A DNA stretch of 64,000 bases from RHLJ01 sp965242845. Its GTDB lineage: Bacteria; Bacteroidota; Rhodothermia; Balneolales; Balneolaceae. A program made the translations under genes and the position numbers. Within the stretch, counting starts at the first letter, position 1, and each line of letters begins with the position of its first letter. Shown one piece after another: positions 9,799 through 18,022 of the stretch. The notes below the pieces were generated by a model. The model searched no databases, was not told where the DNA came from, and was given only the letters and a program-made list of their open reading frames with translations. Where the stretch lies: NCBI GenBank assembly GCA_965242845.1, contig CBDETC010000002.1, forward strand, positions 868,001 to 932,000, read 5' to 3'.

Positions 9799-9829
9799 TG
9801 AAATGAACAATTTGGAGGGTGAATTGAAC
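9799..9829 (-). promoter_or_regulatory. Putative LytTR-regulator operator (direct repeat, 21-bp spacing)
   Basis: Two near-identical 10-mers, TGAAATGAAC (9799-9808) and TGAATTGAAC (9820-9829), start exactly 21 bp apart. LytTR-domain regulators bind pairs of about 9-10 bp direct repeats two helical turns apart. The site lies between the stop of the LytTR regulator gene (9831) and the start of the efflux operon (9726), about 70 bp upstream of that start, so it is the likely control point through which the adjacent two-component pair governs the efflux operon. Confidence 0.5.
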
Positions 9830-9830
9830 A

Positions 9831-10574
9831 CTATGGGTTGGGATGTTCCAGCCATTCCATAAAAGCGGAGACTTTTAAGCGACTGACAATCGCCTTTTTT
9901 GGAGTAGAAAACTCAAAGTTCACGATCACCTTTCTATTGAAATAGGGTTCGATGTCTTTGATCGCCTGTCTGTTGACAATCATTTGGCGATTAATCCTGT
10001 AGAATTGATTCCTATTCAATTTAGATGCCATTTCTTCCATCGTTTTGAACAGAGTAAATTTCTCGCCAGCCAGGCTATACAAATTCAGTGTTTCATTATA
10101 TAAATGAAGAAAACCAATCCTTGAAATATCGATGGGTATCATTTTCTCCATCTTTCTGACCAGTATTGTTTGCGGTAATACCTGAGGAGCAACAGGATCA
10201 GGTTCTTTCGAAAAGGATTGCTTCAAACTCTCCATTTTCTGCAGAGCGCTCTGTACATCTGCTTCTTTAAATGGCTTAAGTATATAATCAATGCCATTAT
10301 TCTTAAAAGCTTTCAGGATGTATTCGTCATAGGCAGTACAGAAAACTACTGGAATCTGGAATTCTATCTCCTCAAAGATTTCAAAGCTCTCTCCATCAGC
10401 CAGTTGTACATCCATGAAGATTAGATCAATATTCGAAGCAAAATTCTTTAGATAGTTTACCGAAGAAGAAACGCTGTCACAGATATTAACCACCTGATAA
10501 TCCGGTGCACTCTCAATAAACTCTTTGAGTAAACCAGCTGTATGAAACTCATCTTCGATTACAAGAATGTTCAT
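9831..10574 (-). CDS. LytTR-family response regulator
   Basis: 247 residues. Receiver domain (1-120): acidic pair after NILVIEDE, phosphoacceptor Asp in LIFMDVQLADG (about 54), conserved Lys in YILKPFKEAD. LytTR DNA-binding domain (about 145-240): QTILVRKMEKMIPIDISRIGFL, FYRINRQMIVNRQAIKDIEPY. It starts 1 bp after the stop of its kinase partner at 10575, so they are one operon. Likely target is the efflux operon directly downstream, where a phased direct repeat is seen. Confidence 0.93.
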   Translation of the reverse strand: MNILVIEDEFHTAGLLKEFIESAPDYQVVNICDSVSSSVNYLKNFASNIDLIFMDVQLADGESFEIFEEIEFQIPVVFCTAYDEYILKAFKNNGIDYILKPFKEADVQSALQKMESLKQSFSKEPDPVAPQVLPQTILVRKMEKMIPIDISRIGFLHLYNETLNLYSLAGEKFTLFKTMEEMASKLNRNQFYRINRQMIVNRQAIKDIEPYFNRKVIVNFEFSTPKKAIVSRLKVSAFMEWLEHPNP

Positions 10575-11579
10575 TTAGAATAGCTTCAAGGTTACAGAAT
10601 AGAAATTATCATCTTGATGAATACTAACACCATTATTCATACCGATCAGTTCATATCTTTTTTCCAGGTTAGTAAGTCCGGTACCCAGAGATTCTGTAGA
10701 TGAACGCTTTGGATTGAAGGTATTAGATACTATCACTGATTCTTCTGAATCCTGATATATGCGAATCTTTAGAGGCTCTTCAACGGAGGCTACGTTATGT
10801 TTAATACAATTCTCCACCAAAAGCTGCAATGCAAAAGCTGGGAGAGAAAATTCTTTTGAGCTTTCTTTAATATCGATGTCAATGGAAATGGCTTCTCCAA
10901 AACGAATCTCCAGGAGATAGATATAAGAAATAAGAAACTCCAATTCCTCTTCTAACGTGATGCTATCCGATTCGCGAGTTTGCAATATTTGACGATATAC
11001 ATCGGCCAGACTCAAAACAAACTGTTCCGCTTTCTCTGAATTCTTTTGATCTCTTATCATAGTTCGCAACGTGCTAAGGCTATTAAAGAGAAAATGAGGG
11101 TCTACTTGTTTACGGAGTTGTTCCAGTTCAGCTTTATAATACTCTGCCTGCAGGGCAAGGTTCTCATTCTTTAACCGGGCATTCTCCTTTGAGGCTTGTA
11201 ACGAGTATTGAAAAATCAATATTAAACCCGCGGCAATTCCTGGTCTTATTAACGCAAACACCGAAAGGTTAGTAAACGTACTTTCACCAGTTACTAATGG
11301 CTCAAGTTGTAGCACAATCAATGAAAATCCTAGAATAAGGATCGCATTCCATAAGATGACTTTTAGATAGAATCTCGACTTGGATAGCTTTCTTCGGATA
11401 TACAGATTTGAAAACCAAATGGCTAATAAAAGGGAGGACATCACTACCCAGCGAGTCACTTGTTCCGTTCTGGAAAGTTGTTGCCACTCTTCTGCATTGC
11501 TTACCAAAGCCAATAAAGGAAACAAGCCCGTTAAAATGATGGGAAGAATGATTTCCTTTGGTTTTAGTTCTTTGAACAA
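10575..11579 (-). CDS. LytS-type membrane histidine kinase (His_kinase family)
   Basis: 334 residues with four predicted membrane helices in the first 130 residues, a short coiled coil, then the His_kinase (PF06580) motif LRKQVDPHFLFNSLSTLR with the phosphoacceptor His (about 162), an N-box LQLLVENCIKHN and a weak G-box GTGLTNLEKRYEL. It has no extracellular sensor domain, so it probably senses a membrane or envelope signal via the helices. Partner is the LytTR regulator immediately downstream. This kinase keeps its catalytic residues, in contrast to the degenerate one at 46508-47587. Confidence 0.9.
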   Translation of the reverse strand: MFKELKPKEIILPIILTGLFPLLALVSNAEEWQQLSRTEQVTRWVVMSSLLLAIWFSNLYIRRKLSKSRFYLKVILWNAILILGFSLIVLQLEPLVTGESTFTNLSVFALIRPGIAAGLILIFQYSLQASKENARLKNENLALQAEYYKAELEQLRKQVDPHFLFNSLSTLRTMIRDQKNSEKAEQFVLSLADVYRQILQTRESDSITLEEELEFLISYIYLLEIRFGEAISIDIDIKESSKEFSLPAFALQLLVENCIKHNVASVEEPLKIRIYQDSEESVIVSNTFNPKRSSTESLGTGLTNLEKRYELIGMNNGVSIHQDDNFYSVTLKLF

Positions 11580-11614
11580 AGCTTTGACTTAAAAATGAGT
11601 TTTCCGAGTATAAA

Positions 11615-11655
11615 ACAAAAAAGCCCATTTCAAAACTGAAATGGGCTTTTTAAAA
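11615..11655 (-). terminator. Terminator of the tRNA-Leu remnant
   Basis: Perfect 11-bp stem AAGCCCATTTC/GAAATGGGCTT (11621-11631 with 11638-11648) with A/T runs on both sides. It sits 10 bp past the 3' end of the tRNA remnant, the same relation as the terminator at 23095-23128 has to the intact tRNA-Leu. Confidence 0.7.
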
Positions 11656-11658
11656 ATG

Positions 11659-11720
11659 TGCTCACGAATGGAGTCGAACCTGCCTGCGGCAGGCAGGCCA
11701 TCATGATCGATAGGTTACAT
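11659..11720 (-). pseudogene. tRNA-Leu 3' remnant interrupted by a 19-bp palindrome
   Basis: Read on the minus strand, 11659-11678 is identical to the last 20 bases of the intact tRNA-Leu at 23132-23215 (acceptor 3' strand and part of the T arm); identity continues for about 12 bases past the tRNA end. At 11698-11720 the match resumes for the T-stem 5' strand and variable arm (18 of 23 positions, mismatches mostly transitions). Between them, 11679-11697 is the palindrome CCTGCCTGCGGCAGGCAGG, inserted between T-stem and T-loop. The stop codon of the DUF3095 gene lies inside the remnant. It cannot fold as a tRNA. It may be one end of an insertion that split or duplicated a tRNA-Leu gene. Confidence 0.75.
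11679..11697. repeat. GC-rich palindromic element, copy 1
   Basis: CCTGCCTGCGGCAGGCAGG, a 9+1+9 perfect palindrome, much richer in GC than its surroundings. A related 20-mer is at 23240-23259. Both are inserted cleanly in tRNA-Leu sequence and both have AA directly before the first CC on the plus strand. Confidence 0.85.
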
Positions 11721-12860
11721 CTTAGAAGCCATATGTATGGCTGCCATAGCATACCCTCCATTATCGCCGTCAACAAAATGAAAATGTAATCCGGAATATT
11801 CCTTGATCATGCATGTAACAATTGCCGCTTCAGAAATATGGATTCCATAGGTAAAATTTCCCTCCTGTTCCAAATCATCTAAATATTTAATCAATGCTTC
11901 TGTCTCTTCTTCAGTACAAGAAATAATAACACGAAGCATGTCATCGAATTTTTTGTAATCCGAATTCACAATTAATTCTTGTTTATAGTCACCCCAATTA
12001 TACTCTCCAGTTTTGATACTGAAGCGCATCAAGAATTTTCCAATAATTATTCGATAGTATAAATCGAATATATACTTCAATCTTTGAAAGTAATTTTTTA
12101 TTAGAGTTCGAGGTCGATATTCATTTTTTAACCATCTTGGATTAAACGAAAACTTTAAAGCCTTTTCAGTAATTGGATGATCAGAGTGGACTAATTGTTC
12201 AATCTGCTTAATGATACGTTCGTATTCAGATACCGAACCTTGATCCTCTTTTTTTGATTTAACCAGCAGTGAAATAACCTGTTTTCCATCTTGAGCGACC
12301 CTATCCCATCTACACTCTAGCCCGGTAAAATCTGCCGCTATTTTTTGATCTTTCGAACTTATTAGATAAGGAGAGTCCTGTGCTTTTAGCAGGCGATCTG
12401 CTATTGCGATTCCCCCTCCAGAAAAAACTGCCTGATTATAGTGTTTGGATAATTTCATCTTCGCTACGTCAACTCTTCCACCTTCATCAAGGATTGCCTT
12501 TATAGGTATTGAACCAATTCGCAACTCTAATGAAAATGCTACTATTGCCATATTCTTTGCACCTAATAGAGCGTTAATAGATTTTTCCAGGTACTGAGGA
12601 GGTATACAGATGCTTGCCCCATCTCCACCAAAAACATATGGAAGATCTAGAGTATCCAGTGCATTTAAAACGGCTACAATACAGGAAGCACCGATGGTAT
12701 TTACCTCCTTATACTTGCCCTCATTTATAGCTTTTCTCGACCCAACAACATCAGCAACTAATACATACCAATCTTCAGGAATAGGGGTATATATATCAGG
12801 GTTTGTGATCTCTTCGAATGATCGAATGACAGGAAGCTGTTTGTAAAAATCGATACTCAT
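11715..12860 (-). CDS. DUF3095 family protein, nucleotide-cyclase-like N-terminus
   Basis: 381 residues, no signal peptide or membrane helix. It resembles the DUF3095 family. The N-terminal half has WYVLVADVVGSRKAI (about 31-45), like the metal-binding strand of class III nucleotide cyclases (FxDxxG), and YVFGGDGASICIP (about 75-87), like their GDG segment. The C-terminal half holds a conserved Trp/Tyr-rich region (GEYNWGDYKQELIVNSDYKKFDD, about 285-307) and ends HFVDGDNGGYAMAA. Whether it makes a cyclic nucleotide is not shown; the resemblance is my inference. It is divergent from the MscS gene at 13124 and its stop codon lies inside the tRNA remnant, making it the leftmost gene of the island-like block. 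Confidence 0.65.
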   Translation of the reverse strand: MSIDFYKQLPVIRSFEEITNPDIYTPIPEDWYVLVADVVGSRKAINEGKYKEVNTIGASCIVAVLNALDTLDLPYVFGGDGASICIPPQYLEKSINALLGAKNMAIVAFSLELRIGSIPIKAILDEGGRVDVAKMKLSKHYNQAVFSGGGIAIADRLLKAQDSPYLISSKDQKIAADFTGLECRWDRVAQDGKQVISLLVKSKKEDQGSVSEYERIIKQIEQLVHSDHPITEKALKFSFNPRWLKNEYRPRTLIKNYFQRLKYIFDLYYRIIIGKFLMRFSIKTGEYNWGDYKQELIVNSDYKKFDDMLRVIISCTEEETEALIKYLDDLEQEGNFTYGIHISEAAIVTCMIKEYSGLHFHFVDGDNGGYAMAAIHMASKM

Positions 12861-13123
12861 ACAGTGTTACAACGAATTTTTCCTCTTAAAATAAAACAGC
12901 AACCCAATAGCGGTATAAGCACCGGATTTGCCCATTCAAGCACTAACTCAAGCATATTAAGTGTACCAGGAACTAAGCCTGATTTTTTGTACATCTTTTT
13001 TTCCGAGTATAAGAAACTCTCTCAGCTTTACGAAAAAGTAGAGGAGATAAGTATTCTTCGTGTTAGCTTACTTTTTTTATTTCACCTGCATTCTAATAAC
13101 TTGAATAGTAAATCGAGTAAAAA

Positions 13124-13984
13124 ATGGAAGAATTCATTACCACCTATATATCAGATGATTGGCTAATTGTATTGGTAGTATTACTCATACTAGTCGGAAC
13201 TATATTCGTGGCCACATTTACAAACTTCTTGTTCAATCGAGCTATTAAGAAAACAGAGGTTGATAGCGACTCTGATCTAACGAATCTCAAATTCTTAAAA
13301 AGAGCGATAGGTGTACTTATTTATTTAACAGGTTTCGGAATGGCTGTGTATGCAATACCTCAGCTTAGAGTGTTAGCAACAACTATGTTCGCGGGAGCTG
13401 GAGTACTGGCAATAGTAATCGGTTTTGCTTCTCAACAAGCACTTTCGAATATCATTGGTGGGATTTTCATTGTCATATTTAAGCCGTACAGGATTAATGA
13501 TCGCATTAAGCTCAAAACGGACCTTAGCGGAATTGTTGAGGATATCAATCTAAGGCATACCGTAATCAGAGATTTTCAGAATCAACGAATAATTGTCCCT
13601 AATTCTGTAATCAGTAATGAAATCCTCATTAATTCAAACTATGAAGATGATAAGATCACAAGGTGGATCGAAATTGGCATTAGCTATGACTCAGATATTG
13701 ATTTGGCCAAGTCAATCATGGCTGATGAGGTACAAAAGCATCCCCTATTGATAGATTCTAGAACCGATGAACAAATTAAAAATGGGGACCCATTGGTTCC
13801 AGTACGAGTTATTTCTTTAGGAGAGTCATCGGTAAATCTTCGTGCTTGGGCAACAACTAAAGATCCTGCGGACTCCTTTATTCTGGGCTGTGATTTGAAT
13901 GAGTCTATTAAAAAACGATTTGACCGGGAAGGAGTTGAAATACCATTTCCTCACAGGACCATTGTTGAGAAGAAAAGGGCATAA
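13124..13984 (+). CDS. MscS-family mechanosensitive channel (copy A)
   Basis: 286 residues: three membrane helices (about 10-30, 60-82, 85-118) and a cytoplasmic beta/alpha domain. The pore helix GFASQQALSNIIGGIFIVIF and the following KPYRINDRI are the MscS signature; the soluble domain has the usual VPNSVISNEILINSNY segment. MscS channels open on membrane tension and let out solutes. The gene is short, with no sensor or nucleotide-binding extension. It shares a 263-bp divergent intergenic region with the DUF3095 gene. One of three different MscS paralogues within 9.3 kb. Confidence 0.93.
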   Translation: MEEFITTYISDDWLIVLVVLLILVGTIFVATFTNFLFNRAIKKTEVDSDSDLTNLKFLKRAIGVLIYLTGFGMAVYAIPQLRVLATTMFAGAGVLAIVIGFASQQALSNIIGGIFIVIFKPYRINDRIKLKTDLSGIVEDINLRHTVIRDFQNQRIIVPNSVISNEILINSNYEDDKITRWIEIGISYDSDIDLAKSIMADEVQKHPLLIDSRTDEQIKNGDPLVPVRVISLGESSVNLRAWATTKDPADSFILGCDLNESIKKRFDREGVEIPFPHRTIVEKKRA

Positions 13985-14197
13985 GCCATATCCACTACCC
14001 AGATCCTTTTCTATAAGACTATATATGCTAGCTTAATAGTCCTATGGGTTTAAGAAATCATTTCAAGTAAATACATATAAACTCTTGATTATTCATTACG
14101 GATTGTGTTCTTTAAAAACGTTTAAAGGTCACAATAGACGGCACCTTTTAAGCATTTTAGGTTTTTAGCTAAGGGAGTACTTGCTTAATTATAATTA

Positions 14198-17100
14198 GTG
14201 CGTTGTAGTGGTATGAATAAATCGGGGAAAGGGTTTACAATAAAAAGTGCGTATTTAATCGCGCTTACAACAGTATTCTTGCTCACAGTTTTCAATCAAA
14301 TGCTCATTCAAAGAGTTTTGAATGAACAAAAAGATGATGCTTCAGTCATCAATCTTGCTGGCCGTCAGCGTATGTTAAGCCAGAAAATCACCAAAGAAGT
14401 ACTTTTATCTTTACGAGAGGAGATTTCTATTCAGAATGTTAAGAATGACGCTAGCATCTGGGAAATTGTTCACATCGGCTTACAAAATGGTAATGATCTG
14501 CTTCGACTACCCAAACTTAAGAATGAAGACATCCAAGAATTATTTGAGGATTTAACCCCGCACCTAGAAGCAGTAATTACCCCCATTTATCTGGCAAAAA
14601 CACCCGAAGAACTTCTTCCATCACTTGATGCAATTCTAAAAAATGAGAAGGAATTCTTAGCCAAAATGGATTTAATCGTTTCAAAACTTGAACAAAATTC
14701 TAGTTCAAAAATCAGGAGGCTAATCTTATTAGAGATACTCTTAGCCTTTACTTCCTTGATGATCTTGCTAATAGAATTTCGGTTCATTTTTAAACCTCTC
14801 TTTGACAAATTACAAACCGAGAAAACTAAGCTCGAAGCAGCGGTACAAAGTCTTACGGAGTCAAAGGGAGAGTTATTCGAGGCTAGTCAACGTTTCAACC
14901 TGTCGATACAAGCCATTAATACCGGAGTATGGGATTGGAATATCCTTGATGGTAGTGAATGGTGGTCGGATCGGTTTTATGAATTACTCGGCTATAAAAA
15001 AGGAGACATCGTAGCATCTTATGATACGTTCCTACTCAAACTTGTTCATCCTGAAGACCGGAAGAAAGTAGAACAAGCTGTAAAAAAGCATTTAGAAGAG
15101 AAGGAGAATTATAGCGTAGAAATTCGAATGCTTACAAAGAGCGGGGATTACCGCTGGTTTGAAAGTGTTGGCCAAGCAACCTGGGGAGTGAAAGGCAGAC
15201 CTTTAAGAATGGTAGGTTCTATTATTGATATCGACCAAAAAAAACAGCTTGAAATTCAATTGAGTAAAGATGAAAGAGAATTACGTATTCAGAAAGCTGA
15301 ATTACAACGGGCTCTTGATCAACTATCGGAAACGCAAACTGTAGCAGGTATTGGAACGTGGGAAGTTGATCTCAAATCGATGAATGTGTATTGGTCAGAC
15401 AGGGTATACCAAATTCATGAAGTCCCGATTGGTACCGAGTTAAAAGTTGAAGAAGGGATAAACTTTTATCGCGAAGATTATAGGCCTGTTATTCAACAAG
15501 CTATCGATCAGGCTATAGCAGAGAATAAAACCTGGAACAAAGAATGCGTGTTAGTTACCACTTCGGGAAAAGAGATTTGGGTACGGGCTATTGGATACCC
15601 GGTATACGAGCATGAAAAATTAATCGCACTCCGTGGACTTTTCATGGATATTGATGAAGAAAAAACTAACGAGCTAGAACGAATTGAAAATGCTACAAAA
15701 CTAGCACTAGCACTAGACGCCTCGGAAATTGGAATTTGGGAGTGGGATCTGGGTACCAATGAGCTTCATTGGGATCAACATATGCTGAATATTTTTGGGC
15801 TCAAAAGAGAAGAGTTTTCGAATTCCTATGAAAGCTTTGCTTCGATTGTTTTAAAGGAGGATTTGGTAAAAGTAGAGGAGCAGCTTGAAGAAGTGATAAA
15901 AAATAAAACTCGATTTGATGCCGAATTCAGAATTAATAAACCTAATGGTACCATTGGGTATATCGTAGCCAAGGCAAATTTGATTTTGGATGAAGCGGGA
16001 AATCCAGATAAAATGATAGGTATCAACTATGATATTTCTGATTTAAAACAGGCCGAGCAGACACTCACTGAAGCTCAAGAAATAGGGAAAATTGGGAATT
16101 GGGTGTGGGATATTCCGGCTGACCAGATTACGTGGTCCGAACAAAACTACAAGGTATTTGGACAGTCAAGAGATTTTGAACTCACCTTTGAGAACTTAAA
16201 CAATATCACCCATCCGGATGACCGGGAACCTTTTCAAAAAGATGTTCAAAACGCCTTAGAAAATAATGTAGAGCATAATTTCATCCATCGAATCTATACG
16301 AAAAAAGGAAAAGACATTAGATACATACACGAGAGGGGTCGTGTTTTTTACGATAAAGAAGGCAAGCCTATTCGAATGTCGGGTACTTCGCAAGATGTAA
16401 CGGAGCTAGAAAAAGTAAAGCAAGCTATCGAGTTAAGGGAAAGACAATTAAGACGATTCGTTGAACAGGCTCCTGTCTCTGTAGCCATGCTAGATAATAA
16501 TATGAATTATATCACAGCTAGTAATTTATGGTTTGATGTATATAATGTCCCAAAAAAGAACATTCAAGGAAAGAATCACTATGACATATTTCCTGATTCC
16601 AGTACTGATACGAAATGGAGGAGTATTCACGAGAAAGTATTGAAAGGCAAATCACTTTCGAATGATAGAGACAAGCTCGTACATGAAGATGGATCAATTC
16701 AGTATATCCAATGGAAGTATTTACCCTGGTACACTACTTCAAGAAAAGTTGGAGGCATTATTATGTATGTAGCTGATGTTACCAACCAGGTGGAATACCA
16801 GGATAAGTTGGAGAACTTGAATGAAGTATTAGAGCATCAGGTACAAAAGCGTACAAAAGAGCTAGAAAGAGCTAATAAAGAACTGGAGTCCTTTAGCTAC
16901 TCTGTATCTCATGATTTGCGCTCACCACTCAGGTCAATCAATGGCTTTGCTGATATATTGGAAGACGACTATCGGGATAAGCTAGATGATGAAGGTATAC
17001 GCCTCTTGAATATTATAAAGTCCAGTGGTATAAAAATGGGGCAACTAATTGATGACATTCTGTCTTTTTCCAGGCTGGGTAGGAAAGCGTTGGTTACTAG

Positions 17101-17551
17101 TGAGGTAGATATGAATCTACTGGTTAAAGAAGTGCTTCGGGAAGTTAAAATGGGATACGAGCACTTAGAAATGGACGTCTCTTTGAAAAAGCTACCAAAG
17201 GTATCTGCGGATCTAGCTTTATTAAAACAGGTCATCTCAAACTTGATTTCTAATGCAATCAAATACTCCTCAAAGGAAAAAAAAATAGTTCTTAACATCG
17301 CTAGTGTAAAAAAGGATGACTATATCGTAATAAGCATTCAGGATAATGGCGCCGGCTTTGATATGAAGTATCACGATAAGTTATTTGGAGTATTTCAAAG
17401 ATTACATTCCGACAATGAATTTGAAGGAACGGGGGTAGGACTTGCGATAGTTAAACGTATTATAAACAAGCATGGAGGTGATGTATGGGCGGAAAGTGAG
17501 CTAGGAGCTGGTTCTACCTTTTACATTTCTCTACCACTAAAAGGGGAATAA
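14198..17551 (+). CDS. Multi-PAS sensor histidine kinase with PilJ-like N-terminus
   Basis: 1117 residues. Helix (about 17-37), a periplasmic helical PilJ-type nitrate/MCP N-terminal-like domain with VINLAGRQRMLSQKITKE (about 50-67), second helix (about 173-195), coiled coil, then five PAS domains, four of the PAS_3/PAC kind (W.W...WSDRFYELLGY, HPEDR, RMVGSIIDI patterns) and one PAS_4-like (about 750-870). C-terminal HisKA has SYSVSHDLRSPLRSINGF with the phosphoacceptor His; HATPase has N-box NLISNAIKYSS, DNGAGFD and GTGVGLAIVKRI, so it should be active. Translation may begin at GTG 14198 or ATG 14213 (nine tenths of the protein is unaffected). Resembles bacteriophytochrome-style kinases that signal to Rcp1-like regulators, as encoded next door 1 bp downstream. 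Confidence 0.92.
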   Translation: MRCSGMNKSGKGFTIKSAYLIALTTVFLLTVFNQMLIQRVLNEQKDDASVINLAGRQRMLSQKITKEVLLSLREEISIQNVKNDASIWEIVHIGLQNGNDLLRLPKLKNEDIQELFEDLTPHLEAVITPIYLAKTPEELLPSLDAILKNEKEFLAKMDLIVSKLEQNSSSKIRRLILLEILLAFTSLMILLIEFRFIFKPLFDKLQTEKTKLEAAVQSLTESKGELFEASQRFNLSIQAINTGVWDWNILDGSEWWSDRFYELLGYKKGDIVASYDTFLLKLVHPEDRKKVEQAVKKHLEEKENYSVEIRMLTKSGDYRWFESVGQATWGVKGRPLRMVGSIIDIDQKKQLEIQLSKDERELRIQKAELQRALDQLSETQTVAGIGTWEVDLKSMNVYWSDRVYQIHEVPIGTELKVEEGINFYREDYRPVIQQAIDQAIAENKTWNKECVLVTTSGKEIWVRAIGYPVYEHEKLIALRGLFMDIDEEKTNELERIENATKLALALDASEIGIWEWDLGTNELHWDQHMLNIFGLKREEFSNSYESFASIVLKEDLVKVEEQLEEVIKNKTRFDAEFRINKPNGTIGYIVAKANLILDEAGNPDKMIGINYDISDLKQAEQTLTEAQEIGKIGNWVWDIPADQITWSEQNYKVFGQSRDFELTFENLNNITHPDDREPFQKDVQNALENNVEHNFIHRIYTKKGKDIRYIHERGRVFYDKEGKPIRMSGTSQDVTELEKVKQAIELRERQLRRFVEQAPVSVAMLDNNMNYITASNLWFDVYNVPKKNIQGKNHYDIFPDSSTDTKWRSIHEKVLKGKSLSNDRDKLVHEDGSIQYIQWKYLPWYTTSRKVGGIIMYVADVTNQVEYQDKLENLNEVLEHQVQKRTKELERANKELESFSYSVSHDLRSPLRSINGFADILEDDYRDKLDDEGIRLLNIIKSSGIKMGQLIDDILSFSRLGRKALVTSEVDMNLLVKEVLREVKMGYEHLEMDVSLKKLPKVSADLALLKQVISNLISNAIKYSSKEKKIVLNIASVKKDDYIVISIQDNGAGFDMKYHDKLFGVFQRLHSDNEFEGTGVGLAIVKRIINKHGGDVWAESELGAGSTFYISLPLKGE

Positions 17552-17552
17552 A

Positions 17553-17993
17553 ATGAAAGACGAGAAAGCAGTCGAAATCTTAATGGTTGAAGACAATGAT
17601 AACGATGCTGAAATGGCTATAAGGGCCTTAAAAAAGAATAAGATTGCAAATAATATTGTTCGACTAAGAAACGGAGAAGAAGCATTGAACTTTATTTTTG
17701 CCAAAGGAGAATATAGCAGCCGCGATATTCTCAATCAGCCAAAAATTATCTTACTAGATTTAAAGATGCCTAAGGTGGATGGACTCCAGGTTTTAGAAGA
17801 GATTCGTAATAATGATCAGACTAAAACCATACCTGTAGTCATGTTAACTTCGTCAAGAGAAGAACAAGATTTGGTAAATAGCTACCGGTTAGGAGTGAAC
17901 AGCTATATTGTGAAACCTGTTAATTTTGAACGATTTGTCGAAGCAATTCGTGATATAGGAATGTATTGGGTGTTACTTAACCAGAAACCCTAA
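17553..17993 (+). CDS. CheY/Rcp1-like single-domain response regulator
   Basis: 146 residues, receiver domain only: acidic ILMVEDNDNDAEMA, phosphoacceptor Asp in LLDLKMPKVDG (about 69), Thr in VVMLTSS, Lys in YIVKPVNFE. The NDNDAEMAIRALKKNKIANNIVRLRNGEEALNFIF pattern is that of Rcp1-type regulators, which pair with PAS/GAF kinases. It starts 1 bp after the stop of the big PAS kinase with the ribosome site (AGGGGA) inside the kinase C-terminal codons, so the two are translationally coupled. It has no output domain; it must signal by protein contact or phosphotransfer. Confidence 0.93.
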   Translation: MKDEKAVEILMVEDNDNDAEMAIRALKKNKIANNIVRLRNGEEALNFIFAKGEYSSRDILNQPKIILLDLKMPKVDGLQVLEEIRNNDQTKTIPVVMLTSSREEQDLVNSYRLGVNSYIVKPVNFERFVEAIRDIGMYWVLLNQKP

Positions 17994-18022
17994 TCCTCAA
18001 ATATTGAGCAAAAGTTTTTCAT

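Noticed and set aside
12864..13166. 100-codon frame between the DUF3095 and MscS genes
   Set aside because: Overlaps the start of the MscS gene in another frame, low-complexity translation, no signal peptide or motif; more likely non-coding promoter region.
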